Positions 38,090 through 46,657 are shown, counted from the first letter of the stretch. The stretch is 64,000 bases of DNA from Acidimicrobiales bacterium (GCA_027452005.1 DAIDHF010000001.1:1-64000), one strand, 5' to 3'. Notes: generated from the sequence alone by a model not told the origin. A program made the numbers and translations.

Positions 38090-39448
38090 GTGGACAGACG
38101 TATATTTGGCCTGGAAAATGAGTACGGAGTAACCTGTGCCTTGAGAGGCCAGAGAAGACTGTCTCCTGATGAGGTTGCGAGGTACCTATTCCGCAGGGTG
38201 GTCAGTTGGGGCAGATCTTCTAACGTCTTCTTAGAAAATGGTGCCCGTCTCTATTTGGACGTGGGAAGTCATCCCGAATACGCTACCCCCGAATGTGACT
38301 CGGTCAAAGAGCTTGTCGCTCACGACAAGGCCGGGGAGCGTATTTTGGAGCAGTTGCTGTTTTCAGCCGACCAGAGACTTCGAGAGGAGGGGATCCGGGG
38401 AAACGTGTACCTGTTCAAGAACAATACCGATTCCGCTGGGAACTCCTACGGGTGCCATGAAAACTATCTGACCTTGCGAAGTGATGACATAGGACGGTGG
38501 GCGGAGGTCCTTATCCCGTTTTTGGTATCCAGGCAGATCTATGCTGGCTCGGGAAAGGTCCTTCAGACTGCCAGGGGGGCGATGTACTGTCTTAGCCAAC
38601 GGGCAGAACACATCTGGGAGGGGGTATCCTCGGCAACGACTCGGTCGAGGCCTATTATAAATACCAGAGACGAGCCTCACGCCGACGCAGAGAAGTATCG
38701 ACGTCTTCATGTGATCGTTGGAGATTCAAATATGAGCGAGTATGCCACGTTCTTGAAAGTCGGCGCTGCGAGCATCTTGTTACGGATGATGGAGGACAAG
38801 ACGGTTGTATTGCGTGACATGACCCTAGAGAACCCAATTCGAGCAATTCGTGAGATAAGTCACGATATTACCTGCAAGAGAAAAGTGAAGTTAGCAAATG
38901 GTCGTGAACTGAGCGCCCTTGATATTCAAAAAGAGTATCTTTCAAAAGCTATAAAGTTTGCCGATAAGCGAGAACTGGGGCCAGACGAATCCAAGGCACT
39001 GGCCATGTGGGAACATTGTGTCACAACCATTGAAAAAGACCCCCTTGAACTTCGCACCGAGTGCGACTGGGTTATTAAATACCATTTAATCGAGTCATTT
39101 CGTGAGCGACATGAGATTCCCCTTACTCATCCCAAGATTGCCCTAATCGACCTTCAATACCACGATGTTTCAAAAGAACGCGGTCTGTTTTATCGCCTTC
39201 AAGATCGGGGTATGGTTGAAAGGATATGCACGGACGATGAAATCTCCAACGCAATTGAAAATCCGCCACAAACAACCAGGGCCAGGTTGAGGGGAGAATT
39301 TATTCGAAAGGCCAAGCAGAGGAGGCGAGACTTCACCGTTGACTGGGTTCACCTAAAGCTCAATGACCAGGCCCAAAGAACAGTTCTCTGTAAAGATCCA
39401 TTTCGATCCCACGATGATCGGGTGGAAAAGCTTATAGCGAGCCTCTAG
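38090..39448 (+). CDS. pafA: Pup--protein ligase PafA
   Basis: A 452-residue ligase that phosphorylates Pup-Glu with ATP and joins it to target lysines. It is homologous to Dop but lacks the early insertion. Signature motifs are [25 protein letters not shown] near residue 50, [16 protein letters not shown] near residue 107, and [20 protein letters not shown] near residue 192. GTG start. Its stop overlaps a possible small gene (TAGTG) before lepB. Confidence 0.97.
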   Translation: MDRRIFGLENEYGVTCALRGQRRLSPDEVARYLFRRVVSWGRSSNVFLENGARLYLDVGSHPEYATPECDSVKELVAHDKAGERILEQLLFSADQRLREEGIRGNVYLFKNNTDSAGNSYGCHENYLTLRSDDIGRWAEVLIPFLVSRQIYAGSGKVLQTARGAMYCLSQRAEHIWEGVSSATTRSRPIINTRDEPHADAEKYRRLHVIVGDSNMSEYATFLKVGAASILLRMMEDKTVVLRDMTLENPIRAIREISHDITCKRKVKLANGRELSALDIQKEYLSKAIKFADKRELGPDESKALAMWEHCVTTIEKDPLELRTECDWVIKYHLIESFRERHEIPLTHPKIALIDLQYHDVSKERGLFYRLQDRGMVERICTDDEISNAIENPPQTTRARLRGEFIRKAKQRRRDFTVDWVHLKLNDQAQRTVLCKDPFRSHDDRVEKLIASL

Positions 39449-39543
39449 TGGCCGGGAGAGGGCTGGCGGGTAAGACCGGTCGCCGAATCGCCGTCCTGCT
39501 AGTAATCTCGGTTTGTCTTGAACTAGGCTGGGGGGTCTTGTGA
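39448..39543 (+). CDS. Possible 31-residue membrane peptide between pafA and lepB
   Basis: A GTG overlapping the pafA stop (TAGTG) opens 31 codons that end in TGA, and this TGA overlaps the lepB GTG start (GTGA). The peptide has a basic Gly-rich head (GRGLAGKTGRR), then a hydrophobic segment (IAVLLVISVCLELGWGVL). The double stop/start overlap and the membrane-like composition suggest translational coupling from pafA to lepB. There is no separate ribosome binding site and the length is within what chance allows. Confidence 0.35.
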   Translation: MAGRGLAGKTGRRIAVLLVISVCLELGWGVL

Positions 39544-40235
39544 GCGAAGATATCCACAGTCCTTCAGTTCAGGCCGAGGAGTCTGTGGGTGGGCCGTTGT
39601 CCAAGTGGTCGCTCCAGACTCCAACTTCGGTCGGGCTTGACCAGACCAGTTCTGAGCCAAGTCAACCCCCCGGAGAGAATCGTCAAAATAGGTCACAGCG
39701 TCAATTGAGCAGTCCGTTTCGCCGTGGGGTTGAGTGGCTGGTGATTGTCGTAGTAGCCCTCTTGGTGGCTTTTTTGGTGAAAACGTTCGTGTTTCAGGCG
39801 TTCTATATTCCCTCTGGGTCTATGGAACCAACCCTAATGATTGGCGACCGTATCTTGGTTGACAAGCTTTCATACAAGATCCATCCGATCCATAGGTTCG
39901 ATATCGTTGTTTTTACGAACCCCATGAAAAACGATCCCGCCATAAAGGACTTGGTAAAAAGGGTAATAGGACTACCGGGCGATACCATTGCTTCTAATGC
40001 ACAAGGACAAGTACTAATAAATGGGAGCGTGATAAATGAGCCATTCCTGCCGCCCAATATCTCGATGGGACCGGCAATAGAAAAACAGGTAATTGGACCT
40101 GGGATGATGTTTGTCATGGGAGACAACCGGGGGGACTCTGAAGATAGTAGGTACTTTGGACAAGTCCCGGAGTCGTCAGTGGTTGGAAGAGTAGTCATGC
40201 GCGTATGGCCACTGAGTAGGATTCACCTGTTCTAA
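39540..40235 (+). CDS. lepB: Signal peptidase I
   Basis: A 231-residue type I signal peptidase. A cytoplasmic polar N-terminus of about 60 residues precedes one membrane anchor (VEWLVIVVVALLVAFLVKTF, about residues 61-80). Catalytic Ser is in YIPSGSMEPTL near residue 96 and Lys in DLVKRVIGLPGD near residue 140. The box E motif is VMGDNRGDSEDSRYFG near residue 198. It cleaves Sec and Tat signal peptides at the outer face of the membrane. It is followed by the Tat genes. Confidence 0.96.
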   Translation: MSEDIHSPSVQAEESVGGPLSKWSLQTPTSVGLDQTSSEPSQPPGENRQNRSQRQLSSPFRRGVEWLVIVVVALLVAFLVKTFVFQAFYIPSGSMEPTLMIGDRILVDKLSYKIHPIHRFDIVVFTNPMKNDPAIKDLVKRVIGLPGDTIASNAQGQVLINGSVINEPFLPPNISMGPAIEKQVIGPGMMFVMGDNRGDSEDSRYFGQVPESSVVGRVVMRVWPLSRIHLF

Positions 40236-40311
40236 TACCCGGATTTGCGTTGAGAGCCCCGCTAGCTGGCATTTAGCAACTAGGGGGGGATTAATTGAGT
40301 AAACTACTGCC

Positions 40312-40854
40312 ATGCTTTTCAATTTGAGTGTCGCAAAGATCGGGGTCGTGTTATTCGTCGCCCTGGTAATTTTGGGGCCAGAACGCCTGCCAGAGATACT
40401 CAGAGGGCTGGGAAAGTGGTTAGGCGAATTCAAGAAATTCAGAGAGAACTTGGAGAGCGAGGTCAGGGGAGTCTTTGACGAGTTGCCTAAAAGCTCGGAA
40501 CTGTCGGGATCTTTAGGTGGGGGGTCCCTTGGAGGGATTGAGAACCCGTTTGTCGGACTCTCCGAGTCGGTAAGTTCAATTGGGAGTTCCCTGAGAAGCG
40601 TACTGGGTTCTAGTCAGCAGTCTGCTTCGGCTGGAGGACAAATTATCGCGGCCGGGGGTTCCAAGCCGCTAGTATCTCCACTAACCAATCCGTCCGAGGA
40701 TTCCTCGGATGCTCCTTCCCAATTTGATGACACCAAGGCAGAATCTGACCTGTCGGAACCTCAAGGGAACGATGCGCTCGAAGAGGCAAAAGTCCGACGT
40801 AACCTTGTCGAGGAGTCCGGTTTGCCATTTACTTATGATCCTTCACTGAACTAG
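40312..40854 (+). CDS. tatB: Sec-independent translocase subunit TatA/TatB
   Basis: A 180-residue protein with the usual short N-terminal membrane helix (KIGVVLFVALVILGPERLP), the hinge, and the amphipathic helix LPEILRGLGKWLGEFKKFRENLE. The Glu-Pro-type hinge (GPERLPE) and long, acidic, Ser-rich tail favour TatB over TatA, but the two families are hard to separate by eye. It is followed after 4 nt by tatC. Confidence 0.88.
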   Translation: MLFNLSVAKIGVVLFVALVILGPERLPEILRGLGKWLGEFKKFRENLESEVRGVFDELPKSSELSGSLGGGSLGGIENPFVGLSESVSSIGSSLRSVLGSSQQSASAGGQIIAAGGSKPLVSPLTNPSEDSSDAPSQFDDTKAESDLSEPQGNDALEEAKVRRNLVEESGLPFTYDPSLN

Positions 40855-40858
40855 ACAC

Positions 40859-41608
40859 GTGGTCATTCGGATCAGGAAAAAGCCTCGGCCCTCTCCCGAT
40901 GAGATGACCTTAATCGAGCACCTCGGTGAACTGCGAACCAGACTAGTGGTGTCGGCTCTGGCTCTCGCAATTGGAGGAGCTATAGCCTTTATATTTTATG
41001 GGCATATTCTTGGGTTTCTCCGTGCCCCTTACTGCAAAACGGTAGGTCCACACCACTCGTGTGCACTGTATGTCACCGGTCCCCTTGATGGGTTTTCCAT
41101 CCGGCTAAAGTTGGCCCTTTACGGAGGAGCATTTATCGGGTCTCCGGTAATTTTGTGGGAGATCTGGAGGTTCATAACTCCGGGACTAAAAAAGACTGAA
41201 AAGCGCTATGCCATTCCCTTTATTGTGTCGTCGATTGTCCTGTTTGCTGCTGGCGCGATGGTAGCCTACCTGGTCTTCCCAAAGGCGCTTCACTGGCTGG
41301 GGGCAGTTGGAGGCCCTGGGTTGCGACAAATATATACTCCAACTAGTTACATAAATCTGATTGTTGTGCTCATGGTGGCCTTTGGGGCAGCATTTGAGTT
41401 CCCGGTGGTCCTAGTCTCCCTAGAGTTGGCCGGCATCGTAAAGTCCAGCCAACTGATCAAACACTGGAGAACTGCCGTGGTGCTAATTTTCTTAGCCGCG
41501 GCTATCTTCATACCGAGTTCCGACCCGTTTTCCCTTTTTGCCATGGCAGTTCCCATGTGCGTGTTTTATGTTTCTGCAATAGTTATTGGCAAGATAGCTG
41601 GCAAGTAA
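40859..41608 (+). CDS. tatC: Sec-independent translocase subunit TatC
   Basis: A 249-residue polytopic membrane protein that recognises twin-arginine signal peptides. The family N-terminal motif MTLIEHLGELRTRL is at residues 16-29. Six hydrophobic segments can be seen. FxVRLKLALYGG-type sequence (FSIRLKLALYGGAFIGSPVI) and IWRFITPGLKKTEKRY follow. GTG start 4 nt after the tatB stop. With lepB it forms an export-gene group. Confidence 0.96.
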   Translation: MVIRIRKKPRPSPDEMTLIEHLGELRTRLVVSALALAIGGAIAFIFYGHILGFLRAPYCKTVGPHHSCALYVTGPLDGFSIRLKLALYGGAFIGSPVILWEIWRFITPGLKKTEKRYAIPFIVSSIVLFAAGAMVAYLVFPKALHWLGAVGGPGLRQIYTPTSYINLIVVLMVAFGAAFEFPVVLVSLELAGIVKSSQLIKHWRTAVVLIFLAAAIFIPSSDPFSLFAMAVPMCVFYVSAIVIGKIAGK

Positions 41609-41650
41609 TTAGATGTCAGACTTCCAGGCCCGGTGACTTGTACGTAAATT

Positions 41651-41670
41651 CCCAGCTAGTTGGGTTATTT
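41651..41670 (+). terminator. Weak terminator candidate after tatC
   Basis: CCCA (41651-41654) pairs with TGGG (41661-41664), followed by TTATTT (41665-41670). The stem is short, so the call is weak. It fits the position 43 nt after the tatC stop. Confidence 0.3.
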
Positions 41671-41691
41671 ACAATCACCTGATTGACCAGG

Positions 41692-43362
41692 ATGGACGTA
41701 CGGCCTAAATCCAAGGTTTGCCCAGCCCGAGAGCCTATTGTTAGCTACAGCGTGTCATATTATTTTACCGAGACTTTTTCTGGGCCTGAATCTGAGATCC
41801 TCCGGCGGTATTTTACCAATCTCGACCAGCCTGTCTTTGCTTTAGTTAATCTACCCGAAGTAGTCAAAGGGGCCCTGTTCGCCAGGTACTCACGTTCACC
41901 CAAGAGCCTTCGAAGGTTATTCTTAGATGAGTTTGTGGGCGATCTAGACATGACTGGCGATCTTACCGTCGATGCCACCATTGGCCTAGAACGGGCCGAG
42001 GCCCTCTATGACAAGGTCTTCTTTGAGTACGGCGATGACTCGGTGGCCCAACTGGGCGGGGTCCATCTGGCGTGCGAGCAGTCATCCAATATCTTGACCA
42101 AGGTCCTAGAGTGGGGTCGACTAGCAGCCTATCTAGAGCAGTCAACCAGGTATATCCCATATGACTCCCGCCTCGAAAATGGTCGCTATCGTTACTACCG
42201 TGATAAGCAGATCCTGGAGTCAAGCCTTGGAGCAATGTATGTATCAAGTATGGACCTGATGTTTGACACCTACGCCCAACTGCTTCCGAAAATGCAGGCC
42301 CACTTCTCTCGTAAGTTTCCCAAATCTGGAGACGTGTCAGACTTTGTATGGCGAAGATCAATTCAAGCAAAGGCCCTAGACGCTCTCAGGGGACTTTTAC
42401 CAGCAGCGTCTCTGTCGAATGTTGGGATTTATGGAACCGGACAGAGCTTCGAGCAGTTACTACTTCGAATGCGGGCCAACCCACTCCCAGAAGTCAGGGA
42501 GTACTCTGAGATGATATTAATAGAACTTAGAAAGGTAATACCGTCCTTCCTTCGGCGAGTGGATATGCAAGACCGAGGGATTGCGTGGACTAAGTACCTG
42601 TCCAATACTGCACAGAACACGGAGAGCTTGGCCGAAATGTTGATCGAGTCAAGTCAGCAAGTCACCGGTCCCAGCGTGGACCTGGTTGATTTTGATCCAG
42701 ACGGGGAACAAAAGGTTATTGCTGCCATGCTCTATTCGGCGTCAAGTGCTCCTGAAAATGAGATTGAAAGAATATGCTCAAATCTATCGGAGTCCCAAAA
42801 GACAAAGGTATTCAGATCTTACGTGGGAGAGCGCGCTAATCGCAGACACAAACCCGGGCGGGCATTTGAACGTACCTCATATCGGTTTGATGTAGTAAGT
42901 GACTACGGTGCCTTTCGGGATATGCAGCGTCACAGAATGCTGACACTTGAGTGGCAGGTGTTCTCTGATAAGTTGGGCTATAGCGTCCCAGATGACGTGA
43001 CCGAGGCAGATTTAGAGGCTCCTTATCGTGAGGTTATGGCCTGTTCGTCGGATCTTTATAGTCAGCTAAAAAACAAGTTCCCCAATCAGGCACCTTATGC
43101 ACTATCGCTGGCGTTTAATATTCGATACAGCATGCAGATGAACGCACGTGAGGCCATGCACCTAATTGAGCTTCGATCAAGTGCTCAGGGTCATGCAAAC
43201 TATCGAACTATAGCCCAACAGATGCACGACCTAATTAGACATAAGGCCAACCACCGATTGATAGCAGAGTCAATGAGTTTCGTCGACTTCGCAAATTACG
43301 ACCTAGAGCGACTGGAGTCAGAGACGAGATCCGAGCGCAGGCGAGACCAAGCAGCCGATTGA
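41692..43362 (+). CDS. Duplicated ThyX-like protein (putative flavin-dependent thymidylate synthase family)
   Basis: A 556-residue protein, about twice the length of ThyX. Both halves look like ThyX. The N-terminal half has FFEYGDDSVAQLGGVHLACE near residue 110, LAAYLEQSTRYIPY near residue 146, and AASLSNVGIYGTGQSFEQLL with EVREYSEMILIELRKVIP near residues 240-290. The C-terminal half has DMQRHRMLTLEW near residue 407 and LIELRSSAQGHANYRTIAQQM near residue 498. The ThyX signature RHRx7S is split: the first half keeps the EQSTRY end but has WGR for RHR; the second keeps RHR but not the following Ser. Enzyme activity is therefore uncertain. The ATG is chosen; a TTG at 41683 is also possible. 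Confidence 0.8.
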   Translation: MDVRPKSKVCPAREPIVSYSVSYYFTETFSGPESEILRRYFTNLDQPVFALVNLPEVVKGALFARYSRSPKSLRRLFLDEFVGDLDMTGDLTVDATIGLERAEALYDKVFFEYGDDSVAQLGGVHLACEQSSNILTKVLEWGRLAAYLEQSTRYIPYDSRLENGRYRYYRDKQILESSLGAMYVSSMDLMFDTYAQLLPKMQAHFSRKFPKSGDVSDFVWRRSIQAKALDALRGLLPAASLSNVGIYGTGQSFEQLLLRMRANPLPEVREYSEMILIELRKVIPSFLRRVDMQDRGIAWTKYLSNTAQNTESLAEMLIESSQQVTGPSVDLVDFDPDGEQKVIAAMLYSASSAPENEIERICSNLSESQKTKVFRSYVGERANRRHKPGRAFERTSYRFDVVSDYGAFRDMQRHRMLTLEWQVFSDKLGYSVPDDVTEADLEAPYREVMACSSDLYSQLKNKFPNQAPYALSLAFNIRYSMQMNAREAMHLIELRSSAQGHANYRTIAQQMHDLIRHKANHRLIAESMSFVDFANYDLERLESETRSERRRDQAAD

Positions 43363-43787
43363 ACTGGGGGGGGTGAAAAACAACGGGCCGCTAGGAACGC
43401 TACCTGGGAGAAAGCACCGGAGGCCTGAGTCGCGATTGGACCGGATCAGCTGGTCGCGCTGGCTTGGGGATAGGAAAATTAGGCAACTCGAGCTAACCCA
43501 ACGAGTCGAAAACCCAGATCCCAAGAACGGACAAGCTCACAATCAAACAAGTACCTGAATTTGGGAATTTATCTGGGTGTAGCCAGGTTGTCCTGGTCGT
43601 AGTTTGGGTTTAGTTCGAGATTTAAGGTCAAATTCCTGGTGACAGAGATTTTCCTGGCACCTATTGCACATTTTGTGCTTCATTGGCGCTATAGTCCCTG
43701 AATCGAAACTCAAAAACTGGAAAATAGATAAATACGGTGGCAATGTGAACTTGTTGGCCCACCATATTGAGTTACATGGAGCAGGCA
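43363..43787. other. 425-nt gap without a convincing gene
   Basis: The gap begins with a run of eight G (near 43367) just after the thyX-like stop. It holds a plus-strand frame of 61 codons (GTG at 43373) that is basic and without recognisable pattern, a 5-bp hairpin CCAGG/CCTGG near 43583-43596, and a minus-strand frame with clustered cysteines listed separately. I see no structured RNA gene that I can name. Confidence 0.4.
43543..43683 (-). CDS. Possible 46-residue Cys/His-containing small protein
   Basis: The frame starts with ATG at 43681-43683 and begins MKHKMCNRCQENLCHQEFDL, so it carries CxxC and a Cys-His pair as in small zinc-binding modules. The rest is basic and Pro/Gln-rich. No domain is recognised and no strong ribosome binding site precedes the ATG. 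A longer frame reaches 43788. Confidence 0.22.
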   Translation of the reverse strand: MKHKMCNRCQENLCHQEFDLKSRTKPKLRPGQPGYTQINSQIQVLV

Positions 43788-44288
43788 ATGGCAGACGAGA
43801 TTGACATAGATGAGGAAGACGAGTCAGAAGATCTCGAGCTTGAGGACCTAGATGAGGTTGAACTACTAGAGGAAGACCTGGAAGAAGGGGTTCCGCTTGA
43901 CGATGACCTCGGTCTTGTTGATGATGACGATATTGTCTTAGATGACGAGGAAGATGGACTTGAAATCCCTATCGGCGTTACCGGGCGAGTTGAAGGGGAC
44001 CACAAGCGAAAGGGGGTAGCCGACGAGGACGATGACGAGGACGATGACGATGAACTCGACGATGATGATGTCGAGGCAAGTCTTGACGAGATTCTCAAGG
44101 AGCGCCTTGTGGTCGATGATGAGGACGACGAAGATGAAGTTCCAGGTGATCTCGACGAGAGACAAGATGGTTCTGAACAGGTCCTACCCAAGCAGCCTGG
44201 AGAGTTTGTGTGTACTTCATGTTACCTGGTAAAGAATCTTACTCAGCTGGCAAACGCCAAAAAGCGGCTCTGTAGGGACTGTGTTTAG
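43788..44288 (+). CDS. Acidic DUF4193-like protein with a C-terminal zinc-ribbon-like motif
   Basis: A 166-residue protein. The first 130 or so residues are extremely rich in Asp and Glu (runs such as DEDDDEDDDDELDDDD), and the last 35 carry FVCTSCYLVKNLTQLANA and CRDC, a paired CxxC arrangement that should bind one metal ion. This tail matches the actinobacterial DUF4193 pattern; the acidic part is much expanded compared with members I know (about 100 residues). The ATG at 43788 is chosen because GGAG lies 6 nt upstream; a TTG at 43767 has no such support. Function is unknown. Confidence 0.78.
   Translation: MADEIDIDEEDESEDLELEDLDEVELLEEDLEEGVPLDDDLGLVDDDDIVLDDEEDGLEIPIGVTGRVEGDHKRKGVADEDDDEDDDDELDDDDVEASLDEILKERLVVDDEDDEDEVPGDLDERQDGSEQVLPKQPGEFVCTSCYLVKNLTQLANAKKRLCRDCV
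44022..44051 (+). repeat. Short tandem repeat in the acidic coding region
   Basis: The 12-mer GACGAGGACGAT occurs twice in tandem and is followed by GACGAT. It encodes Asp/Glu in the DUF4193-like protein and is a likely place for length change by slippage in multiples of three. Confidence 0.6.
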
Positions 44289-44350
44289 CTCTTATGGAAC
44301 GAGCGAGGCAATTTTGAATATACTGGGTTGGTAGGGTATGAACAAAGCAT

Positions 44351-44896
44351 ATGACTGACAAGAAGAACTCACAGGACCTGGCAAAAGAACTTTTTGTTTA
44401 CATCCCAGTTGGACTATATCTGGTTGGCAAACAAGAACTTCCCAAAGTTGCTGAAAAGGGTAGGTCATTTGTAGACAGCCAGTTAACAATGGCAAAGACG
44501 ATTGGTGAGTTTGTGGTCACATTTGGTTCCCAGGAAGCCGAAAGGAGGCTCTTGGCCCAAGTACGAAAGCTTGGACGTCGCTGGGGCGATAGCAAGCCAG
44601 CAGCTACGGCGGAGGCTTCGGAATCGACTCAAGCCAACCAAGTTGACGGTTCGCCTAATGAGTCAGGGCCGATCAACGGAGTAGACCAATTATCTGGTGA
44701 AAATGCAAAAGTGAAGCCCAGTATTATTGTCGATTCACTAGCCATTCCAGATTACGACTCATTGTCGGCGTCTCAGGTCGTCCAGCGCCTCGATGCACTT
44801 GATCGTGCCGATCTTAGCGCTCTAATTGAGTACGAAAAACAGACGAGAGCTAGGTCAACTATCTTGAATCGGGCGATCTCTCTCTCTGAGAGTTAG
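44351..44896 (+). CDS. Conserved hypothetical protein with a C-terminal DYDSLSASQVVQRLD motif
   Basis: A 181-residue protein in three parts: an N-terminal region with VYIPVGLYLVGKQELP and a helical stretch to about residue 75, a Ser/Asn/Gln-rich linker at about residues 78-130, and a C-terminal helix pair beginning IPDYDSLSASQVVQRLDALD and ending with an RARSTILNRAI helix. I remember the last motif from other actinobacterial hypothetical proteins but know no function. No membrane segment or catalytic motif is clear. Confidence 0.7.
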   Translation: MTDKKNSQDLAKELFVYIPVGLYLVGKQELPKVAEKGRSFVDSQLTMAKTIGEFVVTFGSQEAERRLLAQVRKLGRRWGDSKPAATAEASESTQANQVDGSPNESGPINGVDQLSGENAKVKPSIIVDSLAIPDYDSLSASQVVQRLDALDRADLSALIEYEKQTRARSTILNRAISLSES

Positions 44897-44920
44897 ATTC
44901 GAAGGTTGACAGCGTAATTC

Positions 44921-45439
44921 GTGGGGCAGTCTCAGGATGCAGGCCTAACTGTCAAGGTTCGTAGGGCCCAGGCCGATGACATAAAAGCTGTTGTAAATCT
45001 TTTTGCAACGGCAATTGACGAAATGGAAGATCATCGCGGAGGAAAGCAGCTAATAAACGACCTGTCTGGACTCGCGGGAATCAATCTGTTGGTGCATGCA
45101 GGTAGGTGGAAAGTAGTAACCGAGGCGATTGCTTCGCCCGTGCCTACGTTCTGGGTTGCCTATCTAGATGGTGATGCAATTGGGTTTTCCTGGGGTCGGG
45201 TTGATCAGCACTGTGATTTTGGTCCACTCCTGGGGATTGTTGACTTCTTGTACGTGCTATCTGATCATCGAAGACACCGAGTCGGTGACGCACTTTTTGA
45301 TGAGATGAAGCGGTACTTCAGCACTCAGGGGTGTACCGCAATGGATGCAAATGCTCTTCCTGGTGACCAGTACTCAAAGGGATTTTTTGAGGAAGTAGGA
45401 TTTCGGGCCCGGCTGTTAGTGATGAATACGTCGATCTAA
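44921..45439 (+). CDS. GNAT-family N-acetyltransferase
   Basis: A 172-residue protein with the GNAT layout: VRRAQADDIKAVVNLF at the N-terminus, FLYVLSDHRRHRVGDALFDEM near residue 106 (the acetyl-CoA loop is RHRVGD, a variant of QxxGxG/A), and ALPGDQYSKGFFEEVGFRAR near the end. The variant loop lowers certainty about catalysis. GTG start. It is 24 nt downstream of the preceding hypothetical and directly upstream of a Nudix gene. Confidence 0.8.
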   Translation: MGQSQDAGLTVKVRRAQADDIKAVVNLFATAIDEMEDHRGGKQLINDLSGLAGINLLVHAGRWKVVTEAIASPVPTFWVAYLDGDAIGFSWGRVDQHCDFGPLLGIVDFLYVLSDHRRHRVGDALFDEMKRYFSTQGCTAMDANALPGDQYSKGFFEEVGFRARLLVMNTSI

Positions 45440-45446
45440 TTTGGAA

Positions 45447-45854
45447 ATGGCCCATCCTCAAGTTTGTGTTGGGGCGGTAGTCGTGCGTGACGACCAGATC
45501 CTCATGATACGAAGAGGGCGAGGTCCGGCCCAAGGGAAGTGGTCAATTCCAGGCGGGCGAGTTGAATTTGGAGAGACCCTTGAAGAGGCTGTCATTCGCG
45601 AGCTTGCCGAAGAGACTGGACTAGGGGTAATTTGCGGGAGTTTCCTCGGAATTTCGCAGATTATCAACGAGGACGTTCACATGGTCATTCATGATTTTAC
45701 CGCCGAGCTTGAAGACGAGTTCGACATTGCGCGCCCCGGAGATGATGCACAAGAGGTTAGATGGGTTGGAGTATTCGAGCTGGGAGACTACGACGTCGTG
45801 GACGGACTTGTCGAATTCCTCTATGACCACGGAATTGTCAACATAATCAGCTAA
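45447..45854 (+). CDS. Nudix hydrolase
   Basis: A 135-residue hydrolase of nucleoside diphosphates linked to another moiety. The Nudix box GGRVEFGETLEEAVIRELAE followed by ETGL at residues 34-57 is complete (GX5EX7REUXEEXGU). The N-terminal VCVGAVVVRDDQILMIRRG resembles the MutT/ADP-ribose group; the substrate is unknown. The ATG at 45447 or a TTG two codons earlier could be the start; neither has a good ribosome binding site. Confidence 0.9.
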   Translation: MAHPQVCVGAVVVRDDQILMIRRGRGPAQGKWSIPGGRVEFGETLEEAVIRELAEETGLGVICGSFLGISQIINEDVHMVIHDFTAELEDEFDIARPGDDAQEVRWVGVFELGDYDVVDGLVEFLYDHGIVNIIS

Positions 45855-45863
45855 GCTAGCTGA
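45847..45863. terminator. Hairpin between the convergent Nudix and enoyl-CoA hydratase genes
   Basis: TCAGCT (45847-45852) and AGCTGA (45858-45863) form a perfect 6-bp stem with a 5-nt loop overlapping the Nudix stop codon. It is followed by AAAAATTGTTTT, so it could end transcripts from either side. Confidence 0.38.
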
Positions 45864-45874
45864 AAAATTGTTTT

Positions 45875-46657
45875 CTACCGACCTTTCCAGACCGGTTCAC
45901 GCTTTTCTATAAATGCCATGGGGCCCTCCATGAAGTCCTCAGTGGATACCATGTTGGCCATTCCCACTGCGCTTAGCTTCCAAAGATCTTCAGCGTTGTG
46001 GGCAAAGGTCTCGAGCACGATCTTTCTACTCTCGCGAACAGCCAGTGGTGCATTCACACATATCCTTTCAGCCAACTCAGTAGCCACCTTGAGAGCATCT
46101 CCGGCCTCCGAAATGGCGTTTACCAGGCCAAAATGAAATGCTCGTTCAACCGAGATTGGTTCGCCCGTAAGTGCTAGCTCCATGGCAATATTGCGCGGCA
46201 GTACCTGGGGCAGCCTAAAAAGGCCCCCCGCAGCAGCTACCAGGGCGCGCTTTACCTCCGGGATGCCGAATTTGGCAGCCTTTGATGCTACAACTAGGTC
46301 GCAGGCAAGAACAATTTCACAACCCCCGGCCAAGGCCGGACCGTCCACGGCGGCGATAAAGGGCTTAGAGCGATCTCTCTTGACAAATCCGGCAAAACCC
46401 CCTTTTGGGGTAGTAATCTGTGCGACTTGTCCACTCGATATTGCTTTTAGATCGGCCCCAGCACAAAACACCGTTCCTTTACCGGTCAAAATGCCAACCC
46501 AAATCTCATCATCAGATTCAATGTTGTCTATGGCCAGCTCTAAATTCTGAGCCACGTCGCCGTTTATTGCATTCCTGGCCTCAGGGCGATTTATTGTTAC
46601 AACTGCGAGGTGCCCGTGCTTTTCAAGGGTAACTATTGAGTTGTTAGATTCTGTCAT
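45875..46657 (-). CDS. Enoyl-CoA hydratase/isomerase family protein
   Basis: A 260-residue crotonase-fold protein. VVTINRPEARNAIN near residue 15, the oxyanion-hole region VFCAGADLKAI near residue 62, and GGCEIVLACDLVVASKAAKFGIPEVKRAL (split: GGCEIVLACDLVVAS near residue 110 and FGIPEVKRAL near residue 130) are characteristic. It probably hydrates or isomerises an acyl-CoA; the exact substrate is open. ATG start with AAGGA upstream. It stands next to an unrelated hypothetical gene, so no pathway is indicated. Confidence 0.92.
   Translation of the reverse strand: MTESNNSIVTLEKHGHLAVVTINRPEARNAINGDVAQNLELAIDNIESDDEIWVGILTGKGTVFCAGADLKAISSGQVAQITTPKGGFAGFVKRDRSKPFIAAVDGPALAGGCEIVLACDLVVASKAAKFGIPEVKRALVAAAGGLFRLPQVLPRNIAMELALTGEPISVERAFHFGLVNAISEAGDALKVATELAERICVNAPLAVRESRKIVLETFAHNAEDLWKLSAVGMANMVSTEDFMEGPMAFIEKREPVWKGR

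Noticed and set aside
43373-43558. Plus-strand 61-codon frame after the G-run
   Set aside because: Basic low-pattern product; the G-run next to the GTG is not a good ribosome binding site because the spacer is lacking.
43938-44191. Minus-strand frames rich in Ser or Ile/Val opposite the acidic protein
   Set aside because: They are mirror images of the Asp/Glu repeat codons and carry no signals of their own.
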